From Siderastrea radians (Eukaryota > Cnidaria > Anthozoa > Scleractinia > Rhizangiidae), in the NCBI GenBank assembly GCA_964017195.1, contig OZ024887.1, forward strand, positions 2,422,881 to 2,486,880: a stretch of DNA of 64,000 bases, read 5' to 3'. A model generated the notes under the pieces. It made no database searches. It was not told where the DNA came from and saw only the letters and a program-made list of their open reading frames with translations. The position numbers were made by a program, and so were the translations under genes. Shown piece by piece: positions 28,401 to 37,582 of this stretch (position 1 is its first letter; each line of letters begins with the position of its first letter).

Positions 28401-29557
28401 CTCCCCGTGAACTGTACCATCCCGTGCTGCCTTACCGCCATAACGACAAACTGCTCTTTCCACTCTGTGCCCATTGTGCGGAAGAAGAAATGGCCAAACC
28501 CCTTCTAGACAGATCCTATCATTGCCCTCACCCCGACGAGGAACGTGCCCTGACAAGTACCTGGTGCAGCCCCGAATTAGAGAAAGCTGTCGAGCTCGGG
28601 TACCAAGTCCTGTACATTTATGAAGTCTGGCACTTCTCCGAGACCTGCGAGGGGCTCTTTAAAGATTACGTCAACACTTGGTTGAAAGTCAAGCAAGAAG
28701 CCAGTGGGTGGCCCGAAGGAGTAGAAACTGAGGAAGCCAAACAGAGATACATCACTAATTACTACGAGAAGGAGGGCATCCAGTTGGAGTATGAGAAAAT
28801 TGAAAAAAATCCAGGGCTACGTACCCTGGCTAAAATGATGCTCAATTCCATGTGGGGCAAGTTTGGACAACGACTCAACAAGACCCGAGTCCAAGAATTT
28901 GATGACCCCCAAACCTTCCACCGTTTCTTAGCTACAGATTCAATGGACGTGCGTCACGTCTCCGTCATCAATGACCAAATGGTGGAACTGCACTACCAAT
29001 ACGAAAAGGAAGACATCCCCGTCTCACCCAACCTCAACATCTTCGTCGCATGCTTTACTACCTGTTGGGCTCGCCTACGCCTCTATGAAGCCTTGGAGAA
29101 GCTGGGGGAAAGAGTGTTATACTACTACACAGACTCCATCATCTATTGGACAGACGAGGGCCAAACCGACCCAGACTTGGGTCCTTACCTCGGCCAGTTT
29201 ACCAATGAATTAAAGGGAAACGATCACATCGTGGAATTTGTATCAGGAGGCCCCAAAAACTATGGGTACACAACGAAGAAAGGAAAGGTTGAGTGCAAGG
29301 TTCGTGGTTTCCGCCTCAACAGCGAAGGCAAAACCCAATTGAATTACAACATCATGCGTCAAAATGTCCAAGACGAAATCCAGCAACCCCTCCTGAAACC
29401 CCGTCAGATTCAAGTGGTCAACACACACCACATTGTCCAGGATCCTCAAACCTATCAACTGTCCACCTTTCCCAATTACAAATGGTACCAACTAGTCTAT
29501 GACAAGAGAGTCGTGGATCCACACACCTTTAAAACCTACCCTTATGGATACCAGTGA
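25406..29557 (+). CDS. pPolB: Protein-primed family B DNA polymerase (1383 aa)
   Basis: Exonuclease motifs: DIEAM (D546), HNLQGYDG (H603), YCKSDV (Y731, D735). Polymerase motifs: DVTSLYP (D956), K1143-MMLNSMWGKFG, and YTDS (D1243). The order and TDS variant fit Polinton pPolB. The N-terminus (1-250) is acidic then helical, a plausible terminal-protein region. Residues about 255-360 have CCARAL and a late HNHYD, resembling an OTU-like peptidase layout (weak). A Cys/His-rich zinc region (370-510) follows. Between exonuclease and palm, about 833-905 hold VDG...HGCFWHGCPRC...MWGCDW, strongly like the Vsr endonuclease core. It replicates the linear element by protein priming. Intact, single exon. 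Confidence 0.95.
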   Translation: MASEPNEPGPSGLTTQETFTLLGLNTSDSEREEETAANSPDEPLLPTEEMMDSDEDDICQEALDHFQRQRTFQTQLLEQSGGSLDTRAVGAFEFEVQPYVDRRSTRMGVHERHFNTRLRQRGNLIPGQNITQALQDALRRAVNQVLDTTPELHDQDRLYFTLGSNSLHNNFQGWGLRAGEWRQDTERVEALFNRLAQALNSNEQFEMDDSFQLSITQVQHAPQGTGRPRRGKPGHPTHQALTRTSKSVIRITNDDPLCCARALVTAKARVDHHPKWHSIRQGKGPLQRELALRLHDEARVPPGPCSYDALTAFSQALSLTGYQIILVDAHRSYHITTYGEPQDKQLILLHDHNHYDVITRLPGFFGSSYVCADCWKPYNTEGKHRCNKKKQCRACCQKECPDFQAAYPRHQKATQRCHSCHRDFFGDTCLQAHVGKDHTGKPAVNQESSVCFTRRRCPACFKLNVGLQEIAKHQCYYVDCPSCHEYVDSESHFCFIQRPTQDKKRKRKHQGGPRPKRGAAAAASEPDTTTTPEEDDDLPPLHVFFDIEAMQPHQKHIANLLVAETEDDDEPKPFPGPSCIRDFLEWLDTLTLNDTRQVNVLAHNLQGYDGYFVVQQYHSDNRIVQQLRNGCKLLEVKHDRIRFIDSMSFFQMPLSAFPATFGLTELKKGYFPHKFNIPDDEHQTYVGPVPALDYYMPETKSPEDRQAFEKWHQEQRTNNTLFDFQHELLAYCKSDVRLLKEGCLTFKRMFEAQAGFNPFDHITIASACNVDLRMNRMIPNSIASEPTLTWKKNNINQSYEAIEWLTWCQQHQAPHLQHAKNTGEYRIPGTKLHVDGFDASTNTIYEYHGCFWHGCPRCFPHRYETHQRHCDRSMQDVYEDTQQRTQHLREQGYTVVEMWGCDWAHLKDTSLDISTFITNLQTTKPLNPRDAFCGGRTNAVKLYHQVTPSQKIHYIDVTSLYPWVNKTSVYPKGHPTFITHPGHTDIHQYFGLIQCQVLPPRELYHPVLPYRHNDKLLFPLCAHCAEEEMAKPLLDRSYHCPHPDEERALTSTWCSPELEKAVELGYQVLYIYEVWHFSETCEGLFKDYVNTWLKVKQEASGWPEGVETEEAKQRYITNYYEKEGIQLEYEKIEKNPGLRTLAKMMLNSMWGKFGQRLNKTRVQEFDDPQTFHRFLATDSMDVRHVSVINDQMVELHYQYEKEDIPVSPNLNIFVACFTTCWARLRLYEALEKLGERVLYYYTDSIIYWTDEGQTDPDLGPYLGQFTNELKGNDHIVEFVSGGPKNYGYTTKKGKVECKVRGFRLNSEGKTQLNYNIMRQNVQDEIQQPLLKPRQIQVVNTHHIVQDPQTYQLSTFPNYKWYQLVYDKRVVDPHTFKTYPYGYQ

Positions 29558-29753
29558 CTACCTCATCGCTATCACCGTCATCTGTGACTAAAGGGCTTGG
29601 GAGCCGTCAATTGTATCATAAAATAGTAACACTCATCAAAGAGGAACTCAAAGGAACATTTATCATGGACTCAATTTTTTTGCCTCACTTGTTGTGAAAA
29701 AAGTATGACAAATAAAGTATTATTTTTATATCTTGTTTTCACTCAAAAGGATC
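29558..29753. other. polB 3' flank
   Basis: Short non-coding stretch with an ACAAATAAAGT signal near 29709 suited to polyadenylation of polB, and a single copy of the GTTCCTTTGAGTTCC motif (inverted) that is expanded in the left arm. Confidence 0.5.
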
Positions 29754-30055
29754 ACCCCCCATGCTCCAATTGGACTTTGGACTTTGAGCCCGCGTTTCTC
29801 AGCGGTTTTTCCCTATCCTGAGCCCACGATCGATTTTTCATACTGCTCAGCGGTTTCCCATCCTAAAACACGTGACTTCCGGGTTAGGTGACGTCACTTC
29901 CGGTTCCGGTCATGTGACTTCCGGTTGAGCCCACGATCCTACTGGCCTGCGGTTTCCCGTTACTACGCAACCCCATAACCAATCACACATTAGAACAGGG
30001 GGTGTGTATGCAAATTAACGTGGGAAAATTCTCTATGTGAGCCCATATTACTACT
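29754..30055 (-). repeat. Right terminal inverted repeat of element 1
   Basis: Reverse complement of the left repeat, beginning just after the polB 3' flank. It carries the same ETS, CRE and E-box-like words. A more diverged inverted match continues inward: the segment around 29632-29676 resembles 12376-12418 on the opposite strand. Confidence 0.9.
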
Positions 30056-30061
30056 ATCGTC
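30056..30061. repeat. Target site duplication, right copy (ATCGTC)
   Basis: Exact match to the six bases before the left terminus. Because the target is an ATC repeat, part of the match could be chance, but the G within it is shared and supports a true duplication. Confidence 0.85.
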
Positions 30062-30118
30062 ATCATCATCATTATCATCATCATCAACATCATCAATCAA
30101 TCAATCAATCAATCAATG

Positions 30119-30149
<31 letters not shown>

Positions 30150-30240
30150 GAATCAATCAATCAATCAGACTTCTGCCTTCGATCCATAGCCATCCATCAC
30201 CATCCCCTCATCCATCCATCCATCCATCCATCCATCATCC
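30062..30240. repeat. Compound microsatellite (ATC)n, (AATC)n, (CATC)n
   Basis: The right flank of element 1 continues the ATC tract, then AATC units (about 30092-30166) and CATC units (about 30196-30236). Confidence 0.95.
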
Positions 30241-30460
30241 AACCGACTGTCATATCCCAATTAATCAGTCAGTTAATCAACGTTCAGTGAATAAATATGA
30301 TAAAGAACAAATTTCTTGACACCTCTATAATTCATGCAAAAATGGCTCTAAAAGTTGTATTACTTTATCGTGCATTCATTATTATCAATTAGTGCTGTCA
30401 TTGATCACCAAACGTACTCTGAAACAAAAAATAAGTTAAAATCCAACAGAGACAAATTTG

Positions 30461-30572
30461 CAATACAATACAATACAATACAATACAATACAATACAATA
30501 CAATACAATACAATGCAATGCAATACAATACAATACAATACAATACAATACAATACAATGCAACACAATACA
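30461..30572. repeat. (CAATA)n microsatellite
   Basis: About twenty pentamer copies with CAATG variants. Adjacent 30573-31416 shows no gene; it is probably intron with an old retroelement piece, not resolved. Confidence 0.9.
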
Positions 30573-31416
30573 AGTTTATTGTGTAATACACCTAGCTGTA
30601 AGGTAAGTTGTCGTAGTCCGGAGACTGCGACAGCTCACCAGCTAGTTTTTAGGTATTCCACATGTAACTAAAAAAATAATTAAAATTATCATATCAGAAT
30701 AAAAAATATTAAGATATATTTACATAGGGTTAAAAATTACAAATAATTTCACAATAAAAACAACAACACTGGATACTGTACATTAGGCATGGTAAGTAAT
30801 AAATTATAGTAGACGTGGCAAATCTTCTTTTCTGATACTGTTTTTGAAAGCCTTGAAAGTCCTAATGGTTCTGTGTGAATCCGTATGGTTTTTCACAGTT
30901 TTTGCGCCAGGTGAAGCCACGATTTCAGGCCATAGGTAGTAGTATTGGCCTTTGGCAGTTTTAAAATGTCATATCTAGATTACCTCTAATCTTTAAAATG
31001 TTTCCTGCAATACTTAGTACAAAAGTGCCAAGATTCATCTTCTTATCAAAGTGCACGTTACTTTAACCTGTGAGTTCAGTATTCTTCTCTTAAAAAATTT
31101 GACAGTTCAGATCTGTTGCTGGTTTTGAATAGAAGAGCTGCAGCTAGGAGACCACACACAAATTTAAGTCCTTCATTTCGCTTCTTTAGGCCATCCACCA
31201 TACGTTTCATAAATTTCTTATTTAGAGAAATTGTTGAAGCATGTCAAGTTCCTTTGTTGATCCATTTTTCGATTTTTCTGACTTGCATGCTTAATTATGC
31301 AAGGATCTTGTACGGAGAAATAATTGAAAATAAATTTTGCACCTCTCGGAGAAACGTTCAAGAAAATCCAATGCCATCAGGCATGGTTTTAGCGCAGCAT
31401 CCTCATTTGTTTTCAG

Positions 31417-31683
31417 ATCCACCCTCATTAGATGCAATGTATCCTCAGAACCACACAATTGTTGAAGGAGAGAACCTTGCTCTTCAATGTAGAGTGACAG
31501 CTGCCAATCCTGAACCGAACATCACCTGGTACAGTGTTACGGCAAACAGCACTGCACTGTCTTATGGAGCCAACCTGACATTTGTAAATATCTCAAGATT
31601 TGATGCGGGAATGTACTACTGTGTTGTAGGGAATGGGATTGGTAAAGCTGTGACTTCCAAAGTCAGTACAGTTGATGTGCTGT
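31417..31683 (+). CDS. Ig-like domain exon 1
   Basis: The acceptor TTTTCAG before 31417 and donor TGT|GTAAGT after 31683 bound a 267-nt phase 1-1 exon. It encodes one I-set/C2-type Ig domain: EGENLALQC (first Cys), NITWYS (core Trp), and DAGMYYC (second Cys) in the usual DxGxYxC motif. There are several N-glycosylation sites (NHT, NIT, NST, NLT, NIS). Two more exons of exactly the same length and phase follow, so this is a modular cell-surface receptor or adhesion protein. Upstream in-frame sequence (from 31116) is intron read-through. Confidence 0.85.
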
Positions 31684-32222
31684 GTAAGTTGATCTTTTTG
31701 GAGTTATTCGTAAATTGCTTGAACTTTTTTGTTTCCATGACTCTGTTGCCAAGCTCTTTAAACACATCATGTTATAGTTCTGATAGGTGTCTGTATTGCT
31801 GGAAAAGGGTGAAGTTGTGACGTTGCAGTTTTTTTTAACTGAACAAGTTTGAATTTAAAGAGGTGGAAGAGTTGTATTGGCGGACTGAAGAATAAAATGT
31901 CACGCCGTTGGCATGTTTTTCTAGAACCGCTGTCAAGTTAATAAACTCCAAATTGAAGAAACAGGGTCTTTCAAACTCACATTCAAATAGCAAATTTCCT
32001 TCCGGCATTTTGCCATGTTTTACTAAACATAACATCGTCAATTTTCTGAAAAATGTTCAATATTTTATGCTACAAAAGTTTCTAAAGAAACACCGCTACC
32101 CATTTTGTCTAAGAAATTTAGACTTTCCTTGCAAAGTGTATTTGTTAGGCCGAGTGATCAAAAGATTAAGTATGTGCTTATTGCTAGAACTAATCTTACA
32201 AATTATCCCCATTTACTTTTAG
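31684..32222. other. Intron between Ig exons 1 and 2
   Basis: No coding or repeat feature recognised. Confidence 0.5.
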
Positions 32223-32489
32223 ATTCCCCATCACTGAATCCCATATGTTCTCGTAACCACACAATTGTTGAAGGCGGTAACCTGACTCTTCAATGTACAG
32301 TGGCAGCTGCCAATCCTGAGCCGAACATCACGTGGTACAGTGTTACAGCAAACAGCATAGCTCTAGCTCAGGGAGTGAAATTGACGTTTATAAATATCTC
32401 AAGAACAGATGCGGGAAAATACTACTGCGTTGCAAGAAATAGGATCGGTAAACCTGCCACATCCGGGGTTAGCGAGGTCAACGTGCTTT
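32223..32489 (+). CDS. Ig-like domain exon 2
   Basis: A 267-nt phase 1-1 exon between TTTTAG and TTT|GTAAGT. It is closely similar to exon 1 (shared NHTIVEG, LTLQC, AAANPEPNITWYSVTANS and DAGKYYC), so it arose by a recent tandem exon duplication. It carries the canonical two Cys and Trp of an Ig fold. Confidence 0.85.
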
Positions 32490-32649
32490 GTAAGTATTTG
32501 CATTTTTCCTTTAAATCAAAGAGTAGAATAAGAGTCGAGTAGAGAAGTGCCATCTGTCAACATAGATATCCTAGCAGTCTGCCCAGGTTTTGGTTTCCTG
32601 TATTAAATGTGGCTTCGTCGTATTTTACGCCTGCTTGATAAATGCTTTG

Positions 32650-33005
32650 TGGTGTCAGAAGTGGGATTTAAGAACCAAATTTATAATAAGTTCTCAAACG
32701 TCTTGAGTACTTATCACAGTTCAGTAGAAGGAAACCGTTCCAGAACGCCAAATTTCGCGCCAAAACAGAAAAGCTACATAATTGACAAGCGGTGGAGAGT
32801 GGAACTGTGGAGTACAACCCAACAGAATAGAAAACTGAATAGACTGCAGTCGAAGCTCTCAAACGGGGCACCTTCCGGGAAGCAGAAAAAGTGGCTGCAT
32901 ATGGAGTTCACCGCTTCCGGTAATGATTCTCGTAAGCAGGCACAAGCAGTATTAGTGACAGGTGGCCGCTTAAGGGAGCTTGCACTGCTCACACTTAACA
33001 CCTAG
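32650..33005 (+). mobile_element. Possible LTR-retrotransposon remnant (primer site and leader)
   Basis: TGGTGTCAGAAGTGGGAT at 32650-32667 resembles a primer binding site complementary to the 3' end of a tRNA-Leu, as used by several Ty3/Gypsy or BEL elements. A basic ORF follows and stops at 33005. No second LTR or pol is present, so this is at most a fragment. Confidence 0.35.
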
Positions 33006-33563
33006 AATCCAAAAAAATTACCGGTTTATGAAATAAACGTTTGTTTTGTTGTTTAATGCAATGCCGATCGTGGCAAAAAAAAATTACATCAGCACTGGCC
33101 CTTTTACAGAACTAACCACGACCAACAAACATTAACAGTCTCACTGCAGGAAAATGCAATCGTGGCATACAAGTGTATGCTTAGAGGACTACACCTCAGA
33201 GTTTGGAGTTTGAATATCAAACTAATATCATTCTGGAGAACTAATATCATTCTCACAAGAGCTTAAAAGCAGCGCAAAAAAAATGAACCGTACTACTCGA
33301 CAGTCGATCTCCGGCCACTTAAAGGATTGTTCAGTTAAGGTAATATGTAAATGAGAGTGGCAAACGGTATTTTGTCAAGTCGTAAACAGAGCTGTCAGCT
33401 TAGCAACGTGTCCGCTCAGGAAGGTTCGACTGTGTCTAAAAATGGATGCAGCGTAAAGACATGAAATAATAACAGGACCGTAGGAGAGTGAACGGACTAG
33501 CACATCTTTTCTCTCGAGTCTAACTGCATGCAGAACAGTAGCCACTTAATACTTAAAATTCAA

Positions 33564-33996
33564 TAAACACGCGTGCTTGACGATGTGACCAATTTTAGTA
33601 TTGAGTCTTATTAACATTGATTTACTGGAACACTTTTAGATTTAACGTTAAAGAGGACGTATGAACCGACGGAAAAGCTTGCGTTACAAATTCACAGTTG
33701 GTAATTAAGTGCTAATATATTCAAAGTTATGCGTGATTCATTGCTTCGTGATTTCTATCTGGTTTCTTTGTTCTTTGTTGCACTGAAGATTACAGCGGAA
33801 AGTAAAAATCACGGAGGAATGCATTGTGCATTACTTTGAATATATTAGCATTTTCTTGCCAACTGTGAATATGTAACGCAAGCTTTTCCGTCGGTTCATA
33901 CGCCATCTTTAACGTTAAATCTAAAGGAGTTCCAGTGAATCAACGTTAATAAGACTCAACACTGAAATTGGTTACATCGTGAAGCACGCGTGTTTA
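33564..33996. repeat. Large palindromic foldback element
   Basis: The left arm (33564 to about 33735) beginning TAAACACGCGTGCT is the near-exact reverse complement of the right arm (about 33830-33996), which ends AGCACGCGTGTTTA. A spacer of roughly 100 bp separates them. The arms include ATTTAACGTTAAAG and CCGACGGAAAAGCTTGCGTTAC. It has no ORF, so it is a MITE or foldback. Confidence 0.85.
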
Positions 33997-34682
33997 ATGT
34001 TTTAAAAAAATCTATCGAGCCGTTCTTAAGATTTTCGCAAAAGCGCTCAAATTCAAAAATTACCACAAAATGATTACGCGAATGACCTTAGAAAAACAAT
34101 TCGTTCTCGAGATCGCGAACACCAGTTTCAACAAAACTTTTTAGGCGTGAAATAGTAAGAAAATGACACATTTTAACAGTATCTTCTAGCCATTTCATCA
34201 CAGCATTGATTATTTTTCGGTGCATTTACTATTACAATGCAAAAACTAAGGTTGAAAATGTTTTTGCGATTTACTTCAAAACAAACATACAGAATGTTTT
34301 TGTTCTTGTATATTTTGTTTGCCATACACCACAGTTTAAGAGGTTGGTATTTGCTTTTCAACGTGAAATCTGGATCGCGCTAAATTTCAATTTTATTGTT
34401 TTCGAGCATTTTTGTTTATCGTTGTCATGGAAATATCGATTTTCACAAAATGTAAACCACGCTAAAGTTCAATCCAAAACCAACGAGTGTTGCAAGTTTC
34501 ACGTTGATCTGACAAGGAGAAGACTGTCTAAGAGCCGATTCAAAAAGTTAGGTATGTCCCCCAAAAAACTGTATCGAAACACCTTAATGTTCTTGGATAT
34601 TGGAACATTTATCGAAAGTGGCCCGCTACACTTGGATTCCGGTCAACCATTACAATTAAAGCAACCTTTTCGTCTATATCAG

Positions 34683-34949
34683 ATCCACCATTGCTGGACT
34701 CAAGCCATCCTCAAGATCATCTTACAACTGAAGGAGACGCAGTGACATTGAAGTGTGTTATAAAGGCAAGCAACCCATACCCAGACATCACCTGGATAAA
34801 ACTTAATGATTCGGAAAAGACGTTTGCTCATGGTCCAATTTTAAACCTAACGAGCGTAACGCGCGTTGATGGAGGGATGTACCGCTGTCTAGCAGGCAAT
34901 AGCGTCGGCGGACAGATAAAGTCACGTCTTGCCAGACTGGAAGTACAAT
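34683..34949 (+). CDS. Ig-like domain exon 3
   Basis: A third 267-nt phase 1-1 exon (acceptor ATATCAG, donor AAT|GTAAGT). Ig motifs: AVTLKC, DITWIK, DGGMYRC. It is more diverged from the first two, so it is an older module. Sequence upstream in the same frame is intronic. Confidence 0.85.
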
Positions 34950-35871
34950 GTAAGTTAATTGGTATTTCCTATCAACAAAGAAAGACCCACATCAGTTTTT
35001 TGGATCGATACGATAAAGAGTGAGATTTTTCGATGTTTGGCGTCTTACGATGTCGTAAAACCAAATTAAAAGAAAGCAAACTGGCCAATCACAGAAAAAC
35101 ACAAACAACCCAAAGGACCCGGTTAGAACTTGAAGCAAATACATGTGACAGGTGCCAAGCGTAGGAAAAGATTGCTTTATTTTTGGTTTGTTTGGAAGGC
35201 AGGGCAAGATTTAAGCCAATAACAAAGCTTATTTAAGAAAATAAACAAACGCAAACTACTAACGACACTCAACTAAAATGAAATTTGTTTGTCACTGGGC
35301 AGCAGCGAAGAAAGGAAACGAAGAAGCAGGAACAGATGCTACACAAACATCCAAACGTGAGTGACGTAAATAACTTCTCAAACTAGATAAATATGTTACT
35401 TAACTAAAGCTGTTTTTCTTTTCAACCCTTAACTATCCCAAGAGTGTCGAATTTTAGACGTGGAATATATTTTCTGTCAAAAACATGTACTGGAATTCAA
35501 GGGACTTCAACAGTACCATATTAATGAACAGTTTAATAGTCGCATTGAATGGTTACACTTTTACAGCTGCTTCCACAGAATGCAGTTAGGGGAAACACCA
35601 AGGAAATAAAAAGCACTGGGAGTACACAGTTTTCACCCCACCGCCCCCCCCCCCCCTTGTCCTCATGCAATGTACATAATTCTTGACTGGAGTTTAAATT
35701 AAGAAATAGATGGTTAACTGGATAAGGTCACGGGGTTCGAGACTTTATCTTTTACTGCGAGCTCCAACCTTTTAAAAATGGAACGAAAGCGTATTAAGAG
35801 GTTAAATCTTTGCTCCATAACAAATAAAGAGAATTTATTAGCAACGTGTCTCTTATTTCTATTCCTTGTAG
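34950..35871. other. Intron, no feature beyond a poly-C tract
   Basis: Contains a C homopolymer run at about 35643-35657; otherwise unremarkable. Confidence 0.5.
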
Positions 35872-35973
35872 GACTAGGAATGATCATTACACTGCTTAGC
35901 TTAGCGGTTGCTTTCGTTACGATTGGAATCCTGATGATCGTCATATTCAGTGTTTATGTGCATAAAAAATCAG
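35872..35973 (+). CDS. Transmembrane-segment exon
   Basis: Acceptor CCTTGTAG and donor TCAG|GTTTGT. It is phase 1 in and out, matching the Ig exons. It encodes a hydrophobic helix from GLGMIITLLSLAV to IVIFSVYV followed by HKKS, a positive stop-transfer end. This makes the Ig protein a type I single-pass membrane receptor. Confidence 0.65.
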
Positions 35974-36208
35974 GTTTGTTATTGTCTTGCATTTTATAAA
36001 CAAATATATTACTATAAAGTGTGTGAGGAATAAATTGGAATACAAAAACATCTTTTAAAGGTAACAACAGAAATTCTCAGCATAGTTTGTAGTGATTGCA
36101 TAATTTCATCTCCCAAATGTTGTTATTAATTAGATATCAGCGAACAAAGTAGGAGAGGTCGGTTTTACCCTACTTACAAACATAACTACACTATACTACT
36201 TACAGTCA

Positions 36209-36881
36209 AGGCCGGTCAGGCGTTCTCGTCGTTAAAGGACTAATGAATTCGTTAATGGCATATTGATTCCGTTCGTTGATTGAATAATCCATTCGTGAAA
36301 TGAATAATCCAACATTCAAATTAAGCCTCGATTCAATAATCGAATGGTGATTGGATTAATGAACAAAAGCTATACCATATATGGAAGGGAGTGCGACCGG
36401 CAAACATGGCGGACTTGAATAAAGAACAGGTAAGTTATTTTATTATTCTAAGTTTTGCATAAACACTACATTAGTATCGAATGTTGTTACTTTTCCTATC
36501 GGCGTTGGTACATACGATTAATTCTCCCTTTTGATATTTGCCGTTTCGGTTAAAGAATACTTTTAAATATTTGCAAAAGCTTATCAGTTTGATCGATCGC
36601 TTGATCTTTGTTGTCTGCTTTGACATGTAACCTTTGCATTATTTTACAATCTTATCTTGCACTTTATACTAAAAAATAAATTTGAAATTTGGCATTTCAG
36701 GAGAAATATATGGCAAGGCGTTTGTTCATTAATCAAATCAACATTCGATTATTGAATTGAGGTCAATTTGAATATTCGATTATTCATTTCTCGAATGGAT
36801 TATTCAATCAACGAACGGATCCGAATCAATTTCCCATTAATGAATTCATTAGTCTGTTAACGACGGGAACGCCTGGCCGGC
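36209..36881. mobile_element. TIR-bearing non-autonomous DNA transposon
   Basis: About 160 bp at each end are inverted copies: left GCCGGTCAGGCGTTCTCGTCG, right its complement ending near 36881 (CGACGGGAACGCCTGGCCGG). Both arms contain repeated TTCATTAAT, CGAATGGATTATTCAATCAA and TTAATGAATTC words. The interior (about 36390-36720) has only a short ATGGCGGAC reading frame with a donor-like GTAAG and no transposase. Confidence 0.8.
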
Positions 36882-37063
36882 TTTATGATGTAAAACTCTT
36901 TCTTCAATATATTTTACTACACTATTTAAACATTGCTTGCTACACTATTGATGCAAGGTCTGCAATAACTGTCACCAAAGAAAATATTACGGTGTTATGA
37001 CGAAGGCTCATGTTTATTATAATAATTTTAATCCTAATTATATTCGTAAAGATGATTCACAAT

Positions 37064-37064
37064 C

Positions 37065-37115
<51 letters not shown>

Positions 37116-37122
37116 ATGATGA
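37064..37122. repeat. (CTG)n then (ATG)n microsatellite
   Basis: Trinucleotide runs that read as poly-Ala and poly-Asp in the plus strand; not a gene. Confidence 0.9.
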
Positions 37123-37363
37123 AAAACTTAGTTCACCAGCTCTCGTGAGGGTCTTTTCAGGGACATCGAAACAAATGTTACAATTTCAATACAGCAAAGT
37201 TAAGAGCCCAACGGGAGGGAAGTGGTCAAGGAATTGAACTCGGGCCTAAATAATAAGTAACAAATACTATACATATGATGTATTACACGAATTTCCGCTG
37301 AATAACCTGTATTGATGACATCTGTTTAGTAATGATGCCGTTTTATTCCTCACACCTCTTCAG

Positions 37364-37582
37364 GATTCCTCTGAGTTGGAGCACACCAAAGGAACACCCA
37401 GATTGCGACAACTAATGGATGGTTATTTAGACGGAGCCATACTTAGACCTGGCTTAGTCAAGATTATTTCTGGGACCCCGCATATCCCTCAGCCATATAC
37501 CACGAAAATCACGCCTAGACGACGCCTACTATCGACAATCGGTATTGAGCATACTGATATAACGAAAACAACAAAAATTTAG
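37364..37582 (+). CDS. Possible terminal cytoplasmic-tail exon
   Basis: The acceptor CACCTCTTCAG precedes 37364, and an open frame of 72 codons ends at a TAG (37580-37582), followed by a CAATAAAGG polyadenylation word at 37621. It needs phase 0 entry, but the transmembrane exon exits in phase 1, so an intermediate exon is required. No domain recognised. Confidence 0.35.
   Translation, partial: DSSELEHTKGTPRLRQLMDGYLDGAILRPGLVKIISGTPHIPQPYTTKITPRRRLLSTIGIEHTDITKTTKI

Larger units (their letters stand above)
11863..30055. mobile_element. Polinton/Maverick (adintovirus-like) element 1, complete ends, internally deleted
   Basis: The 18193-bp element starts AGTAGTAATATGGG and ends with the reverse complement; both ends lie in matching inverted repeats. 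The 6-bp ATCGTC at 11857-11862 is repeated exactly at 30056-30061. AG...CT termini and 6-bp duplications are known hallmarks of Polintons. It carries the signature set: protein-primed PolB, DDE integrase, A32-type ATPase, adenain-like protease and double jelly-roll capsid. Against element 2 it lacks the penton genes, the integrase C-terminus and the left-arm Cys-rich gene. One gene has a premature stop. It therefore looks defective for autonomous virion formation, though the termini remain intact. Confidence 0.95.
32490..34682. other. Intron with LTR debris and a foldback element
   Basis: Contains a possible LTR-retrotransposon leader (primer-site-like word at 32650-32667 and a following ORF to 33005) and the palindromic element at 33564-33996, described separately. 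The rest shows no feature. Confidence 0.5.

Noticed and set aside
30461..30572. Regular short repeats resembling a CRISPR array
   Set aside because: Plain CAATA pentamer microsatellite without spacers; the genome is eukaryotic.
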